A stretch of 64,000 nucleotides of DNA from Lentisphaerota bacterium (GTDB lineage Bacteria > Verrucomicrobiota > Kiritimatiellia > UBA8416 > JAIOPI01). This document shows, in pieces, positions 1 to 8,698 of this stretch. The position numbers and the translations under genes were made by a program. Position 1 is the first letter of the stretch. The number at the start of each line of letters is the position of its first letter. The stretch covers positions 1 to 64,000 of the forward strand of contig JAIOPI010000037.1 of the NCBI GenBank assembly GCA_021413965.1, written 5' to 3'. The notes under the pieces are model-generated. The model saw only the letters and a program-made list of their open reading frames with translations, was not told the origin of the DNA and did not search any database.

Positions 1-96
1 GCCGAACAGTGGATCAACAACTACCCCCGCAAGATCATCGACTTCGACTCACCCAGCCAGCGCTTCGACAAGGAACTCAAACTGATCGCCGCGTGA
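1..96 (+). CDS. IS30-family transposase, C-terminal end (partial)
   Basis: Only the last 31 residues and the stop are inside the window. They read AEQWINNYPRKIIDF, then a short tail rich in Lys and Leu. The pattern 'LN(N)xPRKxLxFxSPxxxF' is the conserved C-terminal end of IS30-family DDE transposases, which cut and join the insertion-sequence ends. The remainder lies upstream of the window. About 20 bp after the stop is a sequence resembling an IS30 terminal repeat, supporting an insertion-sequence boundary here. Family assignment rests on a short segment, so it is good but not certain. Confidence 0.7.
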   Translation, partial: AEQWINNYPRKIIDFDSPSQRFDKELKLIAA

Positions 97-115
97 CGAA
101 ACCCAGACCACTACA

Positions 116-135
116 TGCGACATTTAGCGTTGCAA
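116..135. repeat. putative terminal inverted repeat of the IS30-family element
   Basis: TGCGACATTTAGCGTTGCAA lies 20 bp after the transposase stop. IS30-family elements typically end with a TGCGAC/GCGTTnnA-type repeat shortly after the transposase gene. The partner end is outside the window, so this cannot be confirmed here. The minus-strand TAA stop of the neighbouring glycosyltransferase gene (124-126) lies inside it. Confidence 0.4.
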
Positions 136-1746
136 CCTACCCGGCGAGCGCGTGAAGACCTGCAGCCGCGTGTCCGCCTGCCCAAAGGGTTCGACCGCAA
201 AGGCGGCGTCGTAGCGCGCATTCAGGATGTCCCACAGTTCGGCCCGTTCCGCTTCCGGCAGTGGCTGAACACCGGGCGAGCGGATGGCAAACCCGTAACC
301 GCTGAACGCCGCCACCGGCGCCGTGGACGTTCGCAGCAGGTGCCGGAAGGCGGCCGCATTCAGCACGTGGCCGCGCCCGGCCTGCGCGTCGCTCCAGTCC
401 GGGAAGTAACAGAACTGCCCCAGTTCGAGTCCGGGCGGGAGCCGCAGATCCGCCTCCACGGCCAGATACGGATCCTGCGTCAGAATCTCCGCACCAGGCC
501 TGACCCCCGGCAGTGCCCGCACGTGCGCGGCCGTCTCGCGCAGCACGGTCAGAGGCGCCTTCGCCTTGAGCGGCCACCAGATGCGGTCGCGCGGACCAAT
601 GAACCAGCTCTGCAGGATGGGCGACGAACCCGCCGCCACGAGGCAGGTCAGGCACACCGCCAACACCCCCCAGAAGGCCCGGCACTGGTTGACCAATGCG
701 ACCGCCAGCAGGACGGCCAGCAGCGGATAGAGCATGGCCTGGTAATCATCATAGGGAAACGGCGCGCTCAGATGCACCAGGCTCACGGCCACGACGCTGC
801 CCCACAGCGCGGTGGTCAGCACGTTGGCACGCCAACCCCGCCACGCCGCCGCTCCGAGCCGTGCGAACAGCGCCACGGCCACTCCCGCCGCGACTGCGTA
901 GGCCAGACAAAGCCGCGCGACGAATCCACCCTTGTAGGCCAGCCAGGGAAGCAGGCCCGCCACCTCGCGCCCCGCGTGATACTGTACGAGGCAGAACCAG
1001 AGCGAATCGGGTGCCGCCACCAGAAAAGGAAGGAAGACGGCGCATCCCGTCAGCCCCGCACCCGCCGCAAACCACGCCGCCCGGATCCACGCCGAGCGAC
1101 GGTCGAGATCATGCGCCAGGAGCAACGCCAGACCCGTGGCGGCCAGCGCCATGACGGCCGAGATGCGCGTGGCGGCCGCGAGCATCAGAAGCGCGCCCGC
1201 GGCCGTGGCGGCCAGACGCCCCCGCCGCCCGAGCACCGCGGTCAGGCACAGGAACCCCAACAGCAGCAGCAGCGCCGTGAGGGCGTAGGTTTTGACGATC
1301 GTGGTGAAATAGCTTTGGAAGACGTTGACGCCCGCGAGGTATAGGGTGGCGAGTGCAGCCTGCGCCGGGCGCGAATCCCCCCCCGTGCCCGGCACGGGGG
1401 GCGGGGCCTCCGGTGGCAGGGTCACGCGTGCCAACCGGGCCGCCAGCCAGGCCGCCGCCAGCACACCCAGCAAGCCGAGCACACTGGTAAAACCACGTCC
1501 GCCTGCCACGCCCCAGTGCCGCACGAGCGGGTCGGCCAGGGCGTAGACATAGGACATGACAGGGCCCTGGGTCGTGGCAAAGTCGATGTAGGGCCGACGC
1601 CCCTCGGCCACCAGCCGGGCACCGTACAGGTACCATCCCTCGTCCTGGTTGAGATCGCCCAAGAACAGGCTGGCCGCGCTGAGCACGGTGGCCGCCGCCA
1701 AACCGAGGACCCAAAGGAACGAGCATAGTCGGCGTTCGTTCATCAT
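124..1746 (-). CDS. GT39-like polytopic membrane glycosyltransferase
   Basis: A 540-residue protein with many hydrophobic helices. The first loop carries DEGWYLYGAR (about residues 35-44), the Asp-Glu signature of PMT/ArnT-type (GT39, GT-C fold) glycosyltransferases, which move a sugar from a polyprenyl-phosphate donor to an acceptor on the outer face of the inner membrane. Several helices follow and then a soluble C-terminal part of about 120 residues. ATG at 1746 or 1743 is possible; no clear ribosome-binding site is visible. The stop codon and last two or three residues come from the putative IS30 end, so the natural C-terminus may have been slightly changed. Donor and acceptor are unknown. 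Confidence 0.72.
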   Translation of the reverse strand: MMNERRLCSFLWVLGLAAATVLSAASLFLGDLNQDEGWYLYGARLVAEGRRPYIDFATTQGPVMSYVYALADPLVRHWGVAGGRGFTSVLGLLGVLAAAWLAARLARVTLPPEAPPPVPGTGGDSRPAQAALATLYLAGVNVFQSYFTTIVKTYALTALLLLLGFLCLTAVLGRRGRLAATAAGALLMLAAATRISAVMALAATGLALLLAHDLDRRSAWIRAAWFAAGAGLTGCAVFLPFLVAAPDSLWFCLVQYHAGREVAGLLPWLAYKGGFVARLCLAYAVAAGVAVALFARLGAAAWRGWRANVLTTALWGSVVAVSLVHLSAPFPYDDYQAMLYPLLAVLLAVALVNQCRAFWGVLAVCLTCLVAAGSSPILQSWFIGPRDRIWWPLKAKAPLTVLRETAAHVRALPGVRPGAEILTQDPYLAVEADLRLPPGLELGQFCYFPDWSDAQAGRGHVLNAAAFRHLLRTSTAPVAAFSGYGFAIRSPGVQPLPEAERAELWDILNARYDAAFAVEPFGQADTRLQVFTRSPGRLQR

Positions 1747-1781
1747 CTAAACCATCGCATACGAAGCCCCGCCCGCTGAGC

Positions 1782-1866
1782 ATCCCCCCTTTGGAGGGGA
1801 TCGGCGCGCACGTGCCTGCTCCTGGAGCCCCTCCCTCGAAGGGGTGGCCGCAGGCCGGGAGGGGGT
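1782..1866. repeat. dispersed palindromic repeat family A, degenerate copy (A1)
   Basis: The gap between the GT39 gene and ftsZ (1747-1896) contains two CCCCTCC/GGAGGGG hairpins in the same layout as the better copies at 21570, 34218 and 34697. The terminal ACCCACCCCG arms are not well preserved. It is identified only by this shared architecture. Confidence 0.5.
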
Positions 1867-1896
1867 CAGTCCCGCGCCCCGGACCGATCCGCTCAC

Positions 1897-3042
1897 TCAC
1901 GTCTCCAGGGCCAGACCCCGCCGCTGGTAGGTCGGGGTATCCAGATCCTCGCCGTCCAGGAGTGTCGGTTCCACGTTGCGAAAGCGCCCCCGGCCAGGGA
2001 GTTGAAGCCCCAGGGTCGTCTGCGATTGCTTCTGGCGCGAGCGGCCTCCGCTGCGCGGTTGCTTGACGCTGCGCGGAGCCTCGACGGCCGGCGCCGCCGA
2101 CGCCTGACTCCAGCTTTCCGCCACCAGCATCAGCACCTGGATCGTGTCACGCCGCTCGTCATGGACGTGCGTCCCCATGCACAGGTTGCAGTCGGGCGCC
2201 AGCCCGGCCTGAATGGCCTCCATCAATTCGCCAACTTCACGCACGGCGAGATCAGGACCGCCCACGATGCCCACCAGCACGGCCTTCGCCGCCGCGGCCA
2301 GCTTGCCGCCTTCCAGCAGCGTTCCGCACATCAACCCCGTCGCCGCCACGGCCGCGCGATCCGCGCCCGAAGCCTCGGCAAACGCGAGCGAGCAGGTGCC
2401 GTCGCAGTGCTGCACCATGTGTTGCAGCTTGGCGAAGTCCAGCTTGATGTAGCCGGGTTGGGCGATCAGGTTGCAGAGCGTGCTCACGCTGCGCCCGAGC
2501 AGATCGTCCGCCCGATCAAAGGCCGCCTTGAGCCCGGCCTCGCCGGTGGCTTCGGCCAGCCGGTCGTTGGCCATGACCACCACGGCGTCGGCCACTTCCT
2601 GCACGGCCCGCAGCGCCTCGCGCGCCACGCCCTGGCGCTTGGCCCCCTCGAAGGCGAAGGGCATGGTCACCACCGCCACGGTCAGCGCCCCGCCATCCGC
2701 CGCGGCGCGCACGATGGCTGGCAGCGCGCCCGAACCCGTGCCGCCGCCCAGCCCGGCCACCACGATGACAAAATCCTTGTCCGCCACGATTTCGCGCAGC
2801 GTGGGCAGATCGTCATCCACGGCGAGCCGACCCGCGGACGGCGCGCCCCCCGTGCCGAGCCCGCCCGTGCGCGCCGTGCCGATCTGCAGCTTCACCGGCG
2901 CGCGCGCCTGGTCCAGCTCGCGCGCGTCCGTGTTAACCGCCGCGACGTGTGCCGCGCCCAGGACCGCCGGCGCCGCGTGGCCCACGATCCGCCCCCCCGC
3001 GCCGCCCACGCCAATGATGCAAATGGATGTGTGCATGCCCAT
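1897..3042 (-). CDS. ftsZ: cell division GTPase FtsZ
   Basis: A tubulin-like GTPase of 381 residues that polymerises into the division ring. The glycine-rich start (GVGGAGG, residues 11-17) and the signature GLGGGTGSG (residues 97-105) bind GTP. The T7-loop region reads NLCMGTHVHDERRDTIQV and keeps an Asp next to Glu. A Ser/Gln/Arg-rich linker is followed by an acidic C-terminal peptide containing GEDLDTPT. This differs from the usual FtsA/ZipA-binding tail of proteobacteria and resembles tails I associate with PVC bacteria. Translation can start at ATG 3042 or the in-frame ATG two codons later. The gene starts 7 bp after ftsA ends and is last in the division operon. Confidence 0.93.
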   Translation of the reverse strand: MGMHTSICIIGVGGAGGRIVGHAAPAVLGAAHVAAVNTDARELDQARAPVKLQIGTARTGGLGTGGAPSAGRLAVDDDLPTLREIVADKDFVIVVAGLGGGTGSGALPAIVRAAADGGALTVAVVTMPFAFEGAKRQGVAREALRAVQEVADAVVVMANDRLAEATGEAGLKAAFDRADDLLGRSVSTLCNLIAQPGYIKLDFAKLQHMVQHCDGTCSLAFAEASGADRAAVAATGLMCGTLLEGGKLAAAAKAVLVGIVGGPDLAVREVGELMEAIQAGLAPDCNLCMGTHVHDERRDTIQVLMLVAESWSQASAAPAVEAPRSVKQPRSGGRSRQKQSQTTLGLQLPGRGRFRNVEPTLLDGEDLDTPTYQRRGLALET

Positions 3043-3049
3043 GCGTAAC

Positions 3050-4249
3050 CTACCGCGAGAAAATCCGCCCCAGCCAGCCGGAGAGCGGCGGCCGGGCCTG
3101 TTCTTTCACCGTCTTGAACCCATACTGCACCAGCCCGCTGACCGTGGCATATTCGGGCCCGCTCATGGCCGCCGCCAGCCCGCTCACATTGCGCGGCTTG
3201 CCGATCGCGCAGGGCAGCCCGAACACCGCCTCCGCCAGCTCGACAATGCCCGCCATGTGCGCCCCGCCACCCGTCAGCACAACGCCCGCGCCCACCTGGT
3301 GCAGCACGTCGTCCTTTTCGAGCCGGCGCTTGATCATGGCCAGCACCTCGTCCATGCGCGCATGCATGATCAGATTCAGCGACCGCACCGCCAGCGTGCG
3401 CCCGGGAAAACCGCCCTCCGCCGGCAGCGTCACGGTCGGCACACGCACCGCCGCCTTCGCGTTGACCGAGCCGGACTCTCGCTTGAGCACCTCGGCCTGT
3501 GCCGTCGGGATGCTGAACCCCAGGGCAATGTCGTTCGTCACGTGGTCGCCGCCGACGCCCAGCACGCCCGCCGACGCCACCACGCCGTCGGCGTACACCA
3601 CGTAGTCCGTCTTCCCCCCGCCAAGGTCGATCACCACCACGCCGCTCTTCTTCTGCTCGGCCGTCAGCACCGACAGCGCCGAGCACAGCCCGCTGGCCGC
3701 CACATCGTGCACATCCACCGGGATGTTGCGCACCACGCGCACCGTGTTGTTCAGGCGGTTGCGCACCCCGTGAATCACGAGCATGTCCACCGACAGCTGC
3801 GCGCCCTGCATGCCTTCCGGATTGATCACGCGCTGGTCGTTGTCGATGTAGTAATACTGGCTGATCGTGTGCAGGATCTCGCGCTCGGGGGGCAGGTTGA
3901 CCGCCTTGGCCACCTCCATGACCTCGTCAAGATCCTCGCGGCTGATTTCGCCGTCCTTGTCGAACACCGGCACCGTCCCGCGGTTGACCAGCCCCTGCAC
4001 GTGCCCGCCCGACACCGCCAGCAGCACTTCGCGGATCGCCACGTTGCTGCGCTCCTCCGCCATGGCCAGCACCGACTTCACGCACAGCGCCGCATTCTCA
4101 ATGTCGATGATCTCGCCCTTGCGCACACCCGTCGACGGCCGCTCGCCAATGCCGGTGATCATGATCACGCCGTCATCGCGCAGCTCGCCGACGAGCGCAA
4201 TCACCTTCGTGGTGCCGATTTCCAATCCGACAACGGGAGCGTTGGCCAT
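3050..4249 (-). CDS. ftsA: cell division protein FtsA
   Basis: An actin-like ATPase (399 residues) that tethers FtsZ to the membrane. The ASKHA motifs are in order: phosphate-1 GLEIGTTKVIALVGE near residues 8-22, phosphate-2 VVVIDLGGGKTDYVV near residue 200, and adenosine motif GVVLTGGGAHMAG near residue 315. The FtsA-specific SHS2-type 1C region lies after the first motif. The C-terminal LSGWLGRIFSR is a short amphipathic helix of the kind FtsA uses as membrane anchor. It sits 13 bp after ftsQ and 7 bp before ftsZ, the standard order. Confidence 0.95.
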   Translation of the reverse strand: MANAPVVGLEIGTTKVIALVGELRDDGVIMITGIGERPSTGVRKGEIIDIENAALCVKSVLAMAEERSNVAIREVLLAVSGGHVQGLVNRGTVPVFDKDGEISREDLDEVMEVAKAVNLPPEREILHTISQYYYIDNDQRVINPEGMQGAQLSVDMLVIHGVRNRLNNTVRVVRNIPVDVHDVAASGLCSALSVLTAEQKKSGVVVIDLGGGKTDYVVYADGVVASAGVLGVGGDHVTNDIALGFSIPTAQAEVLKRESGSVNAKAAVRVPTVTLPAEGGFPGRTLAVRSLNLIMHARMDEVLAMIKRRLEKDDVLHQVGAGVVLTGGGAHMAGIVELAEAVFGLPCAIGKPRNVSGLAAAMSGPEYATVSGLVQYGFKTVKEQARPPLSGWLGRIFSR

Positions 4250-4262
4250 GCGCAGTCCTTGG

Positions 4263-5168
4263 TTACTGGTACTTCACCGCGTTGCGGTGCCGGTAGTCTT
4301 CCAGCGTCAAATCGATTTCCTTGATGCGCCGCCCCTGGTTCTGGGCGGCGCGCATGACGGCGCGCAGGAACAGGATCCGCTCGCGCACGTCTTCCACTTC
4401 CGTAATGCGGCCGCGCCCCCGCTCCCAGGACAAGTCAACGCGGGCATCGCCGTCGAGGATCACCTGCAGCGCATCCCTCGTTCCCCGGAACCCCCCGCGC
4501 ACGTCGATGGCCCGCACCGGCATCTCGTGGTTGTCGTCGGCGTTGAGCCATGTGTCCAGCACCCGCACCGCGTCCGACGTCAGCCCCTGCACGCGCTCGC
4601 CGGGCTTCAAGAACGCGCCCTGGTACCCCGTCAGCAGCGGCAGCGCCTGGGGCGCACCGCGCTGGCCGAAGACGTAGCCCTCGGCATCGACCGCAAACCC
4701 GCTGTGCCGGCCGATCACCGCCAGCGGCTGGCGGGGCACGATGGCCACGGAGAGCGTGTCGGGCAGGACGCGCGTCAGCGTGATGGCCTTGTAGTTCGGC
4801 GAGTGGCGCAGGAACTCCTCGCGCACGTCGCCGATGTCGAACGCAAAGAGATTCGCGCCCTTGTGGATGGCGCGCTTGCCCTCCAGGTAGTTGAGCGCCA
4901 CCGCGTCATCCGTGTCGATGGTCAGGTTGCGGATCACAAACGTGTCGTTGCGCGAGAACAGCAGGCTGCCCATGAAGCGCAGCCCCAGCACGACCATCGC
5001 CAGCAGCAGAAGCATGCTCAGCGGGATGCCGATCAGCCGGGCCCACGCGCGCACGTCCACGCGCGTCTTGGAGCGGCTGCGCGCGCTGACGTCCAGCGCC
5101 GGCTTCGACCGCCGGTTGCGCGTCCGGCGTCCCGATCCGCCCCACGATTTCCATTTCACCCAATCCAC
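4263..5168 (-). CDS. ftsQ: cell division protein FtsQ
   Basis: A bitopic inner-membrane protein (301 residues) of the divisome. A basic N-terminal cytoplasmic tail of about 45 residues is followed by one transmembrane helix (IPLSMLLLLAMVVLGLRF). Next comes a POTRA domain beginning FVIRNLTIDTDD and containing the typical LPDTLSVAIVPRQPLAV, then the FtsQ beta domain. FtsQ links FtsB/FtsL and FtsW/FtsI to the early ring. It lies between ddl (54 bp upstream) and ftsA (13 bp downstream), which supports the name more than sequence similarity does, since FtsQ is poorly conserved. Confidence 0.85.
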   Translation of the reverse strand: MDWVKWKSWGGSGRRTRNRRSKPALDVSARSRSKTRVDVRAWARLIGIPLSMLLLLAMVVLGLRFMGSLLFSRNDTFVIRNLTIDTDDAVALNYLEGKRAIHKGANLFAFDIGDVREEFLRHSPNYKAITLTRVLPDTLSVAIVPRQPLAVIGRHSGFAVDAEGYVFGQRGAPQALPLLTGYQGAFLKPGERVQGLTSDAVRVLDTWLNADDNHEMPVRAIDVRGGFRGTRDALQVILDGDARVDLSWERGRGRITEVEDVRERILFLRAVMRAAQNQGRRIKEIDLTLEDYRHRNAVKYQ

Positions 5169-5222
5169 GTCGTCGCTCTCCCCATCCCCCGAACCGGTAC
5201 GTCACGGCGGGCCACGGCCCGG

Positions 5223-6110
5223 CTAAACCGCCGCCCGGCTCAGGACGCGCTCGCACAGTGCCGCAAACGTCAACCCGTCCTGCGCCGCCGCCTTGGGCAG
5301 CAGGCTGGTTTCCGTAAAGCCGGGAATCGTGTTGATTTCCAGCAGATAAAACGCGCCGGCCTCGTCGAGGCGAAAGTCGATGCGCGACATGCCGCGGCAG
5401 CCGGCCGCGTCGTAGGCGCGGCGGGCCAGCGCCTGGCAGGCCACGCGCTGCTCGTCCGTCAGCGGCGCCGGCACCAGGTAGCGCGACGATCCGCGCGTGT
5501 ACTTGGCCTCGTAGTCGTACCACCCCTCGGGCGCCTGCACTTCCACGATTGGCAGCACGCGCTCGTCGAGCACCCCGACCGTCAGCTCGCGGCCCGCGAT
5601 GAAGGCCTCGACCACGACCTTGTCATCGTATGTCAGCGCATCCGCAAAGGCCGCCGGCCAGGCGGCTTCCTCGAACACGCGGTGAACGCCGATGCTCGAG
5701 CCCTGGCGCGCGGGCTTCACCACCAGCGGCAGCGGCAGCGTGCGCGTGTCGCCGCGGTGCAACACCTCGCCCGCCGCCGTCGGAATGCCGTGGGCCCCCG
5801 CCAGTTGCCGGGTCAGCTCCTTGTCGAATGCAATCCGGCTCGCCTCCGCGCCCGGCCCGGTGAACGGCAGGCCGCGGTTGGTCAACTCGGCCTGCACGCG
5901 GCCGTCCTCGCCAAACGCCCCGTGCATGGCAATGAAGACCGCCTCGATATCGGCCGGGAGATCCAACACGTAGCCGGTGACGTCGATGGGACGCACGTCA
6001 TACCCGGCCTCGGCCAGCGCCTTTGCCACCGCCTCGCCGGAACGCAGCGAAACGTCGCGTTCGGCCGACGGTCCACCCATCAGGACAGCCACCTTGTGAA
6101 AACGCTTCAT
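5223..6110 (-). CDS. ddl: D-alanine--D-alanine ligase
   Basis: An ATP-grasp enzyme of 295 residues joining two D-Ala for the peptidoglycan stem. The N-terminal AVLMGGPSAERDVSLRSG is the family signature. The ATP-grasp lysine segment VVKPARQGSSIGVHRV lies near residues 132-147, and the metal-binding end is LLEINTIPGFTETSL near residue 260. Length matches DdlB (about 300). It starts only 3 bp after the murC-murB fusion, so the two are very probably cotranscribed. Confidence 0.95.
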   Translation of the reverse strand: MKRFHKVAVLMGGPSAERDVSLRSGEAVAKALAEAGYDVRPIDVTGYVLDLPADIEAVFIAMHGAFGEDGRVQAELTNRGLPFTGPGAEASRIAFDKELTRQLAGAHGIPTAAGEVLHRGDTRTLPLPLVVKPARQGSSIGVHRVFEEAAWPAAFADALTYDDKVVVEAFIAGRELTVGVLDERVLPIVEVQAPEGWYDYEAKYTRGSSRYLVPAPLTDEQRVACQALARRAYDAAGCRGMSRIDFRLDEAGAFYLLEINTIPGFTETSLLPKAAAQDGLTFAALCERVLSRAAV

Positions 6111-6113
6111 AAG

Positions 6114-8504
6114 CTACACCAGGAACCGAACTTCCGCTTCCAACTCGACGCCCGTCTGTTCGCGAACCGCCGCCGCACCGGTCTGCGTCAGCGCCTGCAC
6201 GTCCGCCGCCCGGGCCGCCCCGTCGACGATGATGAAATTGGCGTGGTGCGCCCCCACGTAGGCGCCACCCACGCGCCGCCCTTTCATGCCCACATCTTCC
6301 AGCAACCGCCCGGACTTGGCGTTCTCCGGATTCTTGAAGAACGACCCCGCGGACCGGAAGCCCGCCATCCAGGCCCGGCGCTGGCGAATCTCCAGGCGTC
6401 GCGCCGCGATGGCCGCCGGGTCGCCCCGGCGCACGTAAAACGCGGCCTCCACGAGCGTGCGCGACTGCAGAAAGGCACAACGGCGATAGCCAAGGTCCAG
6501 CCCGTCGCGGGGGACTATACATGCCTCCCCGTCACGGTTCAAACAACGAATCCACGCGAGATGATCGCCCAGCCCTTCACCCCACGCGCCGGCGTTCATC
6601 TGCATGCCGCCGCCCAGCGTGCCGGGGATGCCCTCGAGGAATTCGAAGCCGCCGTAGCCCCGCTGCTCGAGCTCGTCCAGCAGCCGCCCCAGCGGCACCG
6701 CCGCCCCGGCGATGAGCAGCCCCGGCTCCTCGCGGATGACGTGAAATTCGGGCCCCGTCAGGCGCGCCGCGATCCCGCGCACGCCCAGGTCGCTCACCAG
6801 CATGTTGTAGCCGCCGCCCAGCAACGAAAAGGGCACGCCGCGCGCCGCGGTCCAGCGCAGCACCGCCGTCAGATCCCCCACATCGCCAATCTCGAGCCAG
6901 ACATCCGCCAGCCCCCCGACCCCGTAGCTCGTGTGCGGCCCGAGCGGTTCGTCGCGCCGGACCACCGTGGCGGGCGACAGCTCCAGGCCGTCCAGCACCG
7001 GCTCGCCTCGCCCGGGAAGCGCCGATCCCGGCACGGCCAGTTCGTCCTCCGCCCATTGCGCCACCTGCTCCACGTCCCCCGCCCCCACCACCAGGAACAG
7101 ATCGCCGGCCTGCAGCTCCCGCCGCAGGAAAGCCCACGCATGCGCGAGCGACTGCGCCACGCGCGGCACGGGAATGCGCGCCTCCGGGGCCGCCGCCTGT
7201 TCACGGAAATGCACATACAGGTCCCAGATGGATCCGCCGCGCAGCGGGGCCTCCGAGGCCGCGTACACGGGGGTGAGGACGAGTTCGTCCACGCCGGCAA
7301 AGGCCGCCGGAAAATCGGCGCCCAGGGCGCGCGTCCGCGTGTGGCGGTGCGGCTGGTAGATCACGACCAGCCGCCGGTGCGGCAGGCGCAGCGCCGTGCG
7401 CACGATCGCCGCCACCTCGGTGGGATGATGCGCGTAGTCGGAGATCACGGTCACGTCCGGCCGCGTCACGATGCGCTCGAAGCGCCGGTGCGGCAGCTGA
7501 ACATGGCGGATGCCGTCACGAATCTCGTCCGGCGTCAAGCCCAGGAGCAGGCCGACCGCCGTCGCCGCCAGCGCATTGCGGGCATGGTGCGCGCCCAGCA
7601 CCGGCAGCGCCACGATCCCGCGATCGTGCCCATGCACCCAAAGCCGGAACGTCTGCCCGTCTGCCGTCTCCACCAGTTCACCCCCGCGCACGTCGGCATC
7701 GGGAACAAACCCGTACGAGAGCAGGCGCCCGCTCGGGACGCCCCCCCCCGCAGGCCGCGCCCGCGCCTCCGCCAGCGCCCGCGCCCGCGGGTCTTCGCGG
7801 CAATACACCACCCCGGCCTTGGCCTGGTCCATGAACTGGCGAAAGCACGCCTCGAATTCGGCCACGTCGCGAAAGTGCTCCATGTGGTCGAATTCGATGT
7901 TGGTGACGACGGCAATGTCCGGACGATAGCGGGCCACCGTGCCATCGCTCTCGTCGGCTTCCACGATCAGGCTCCCGCCTGCACCCGCCCCGGAGACACC
8001 GCCCAAACCGGGAACCTCCCCGCCAATGCACCAGGCCGGGTCGCGCCCCGCGTGCCGCAGCAGCTGGGTGATGAAGCTGGTGGTCGTCGTCTTGCCATGC
8101 GTCCCGCTGACTGCAACCGACGTCTCATAGGTGCCAAGCAGGACCGGCAGCACGTCGCCGCGCCGGAACGCGGGCAGGCCGCGCTGCCGTGCCGCAAGCA
8201 TTTCCGGCGCATTCTCCGGCACCGCCGTGCTGCGGATGACCCAGTCGACGGCGGCCTCGAGATGCGCGGGTGCGTGCGGGGATGACACCTCCATGCCGTG
8301 CGCCCGCAACCACGCCATGAGGCCGCTGGAGCCGATGTCGCAACCGGAGACGCGCAGGCCGCGGGCCTGCAGCAGCCGGGCCAGCCCCGCCATGCCCACG
8401 CCGCCAATGCCCAGCAGGTGCACATGGCTCCCGCGGCGCGCCAGGCACGCGCGTATCGCGCTGTCGAGGTCAGGCTGGTGGGCATCCGGCATGGTGTTTG
8501 GCAC
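6114..8504 (-). CDS. murC/murB: MurC-MurB fusion: UDP-MurNAc--L-Ala ligase and UDP-MurNAc (enolpyruvate) dehydrogenase
   Basis: One 796-residue open frame covers two consecutive steps of peptidoglycan precursor synthesis. The N-terminal half is MurC: dinucleotide-like HLLGIGGVGMAGLARLL (residues 29-45), the Mur-ligase ATP loop SGTHGKTTTT (133-142) and a complete C-terminal ligase domain (HHPTEV region). After a linker near residue 500 comes MurB: FAD-binding SLLGGGYNMLVSD, the substrate loop FLEGIPGTLGGGMQMNAGAWG, and the catalytic SAGSFFKNPE. MurB makes UDP-MurNAc, which MurC then charges with L-Ala, although the domains are in the reverse order. First gene of the dcw block here. Confidence 0.93.
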   Translation of the reverse strand: MPNTMPDAHQPDLDSAIRACLARRGSHVHLLGIGGVGMAGLARLLQARGLRVSGCDIGSSGLMAWLRAHGMEVSSPHAPAHLEAAVDWVIRSTAVPENAPEMLAARQRGLPAFRRGDVLPVLLGTYETSVAVSGTHGKTTTTSFITQLLRHAGRDPAWCIGGEVPGLGGVSGAGAGGSLIVEADESDGTVARYRPDIAVVTNIEFDHMEHFRDVAEFEACFRQFMDQAKAGVVYCREDPRARALAEARARPAGGGVPSGRLLSYGFVPDADVRGGELVETADGQTFRLWVHGHDRGIVALPVLGAHHARNALAATAVGLLLGLTPDEIRDGIRHVQLPHRRFERIVTRPDVTVISDYAHHPTEVAAIVRTALRLPHRRLVVIYQPHRHTRTRALGADFPAAFAGVDELVLTPVYAASEAPLRGGSIWDLYVHFREQAAAPEARIPVPRVAQSLAHAWAFLRRELQAGDLFLVVGAGDVEQVAQWAEDELAVPGSALPGRGEPVLDGLELSPATVVRRDEPLGPHTSYGVGGLADVWLEIGDVGDLTAVLRWTAARGVPFSLLGGGYNMLVSDLGVRGIAARLTGPEFHVIREEPGLLIAGAAVPLGRLLDELEQRGYGGFEFLEGIPGTLGGGMQMNAGAWGEGLGDHLAWIRCLNRDGEACIVPRDGLDLGYRRCAFLQSRTLVEAAFYVRRGDPAAIAARRLEIRQRRAWMAGFRSAGSFFKNPENAKSGRLLEDVGMKGRRVGGAYVGAHHANFIIVDGAARAADVQALTQTGAAAVREQTGVELEAEVRFLV

Positions 8505-8582
8505 AAGCTTTCGCGGCGGTCGCCACGCTGCCTACTCTTCAACCACATCCCATCCGCGCCGTCAAATGGCGAATCGGAAAAC

Positions 8583-8610
8583 GCGGGATTCGGTTCAGGA
8601 TTGAACCCGC
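8583..8610 (-). terminator. possible weak terminator between the PHP-like gene and murC-murB
   Basis: Between the two minus-strand genes an imperfect hairpin is visible: GCGGG and GGTTCA on one side pair with TGAACC and CCCGC on the other, with a 4-nt bulge. On the minus strand it is followed by GTTTTCC. The U-tract is short, so this is only a candidate. Confidence 0.25.
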
Positions 8611-8660
8611 ACGGCACCGTGCATCGCCCTGGCCGCATCACAGCATGCCCGCGATCAAGG

Positions 8661-8684
8661 GGCACCGCGACCTCCGGGCGCTGG
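8661..8684. repeat. short dispersed repeat family E, copy 1
   Basis: CCGCGACCTCCGGGCGC in the gap after the PHP-like gene matches the core of identical 23-nt copies at 38324 and 41298 apart from one or two flanking positions. Intergenic. Confidence 0.55.
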
Positions 8685-8698
8685 CATCCCGCCCCACC

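Noticed and set aside
3867..8285. A very long plus-strand open frame opposite the ftsA-murC genes
   Set aside because: It is antisense to well-identified dcw genes, is rich in Arg/His/Pro/Gln as expected from reading GC-rich genes backwards, and has no recognisable domain.
8583..8610. Possible tRNA T-arm-like hairpin
   Set aside because: GGTTCA/TGAACC forms a stem, but no acceptor, anticodon or D-arm can be built around it.
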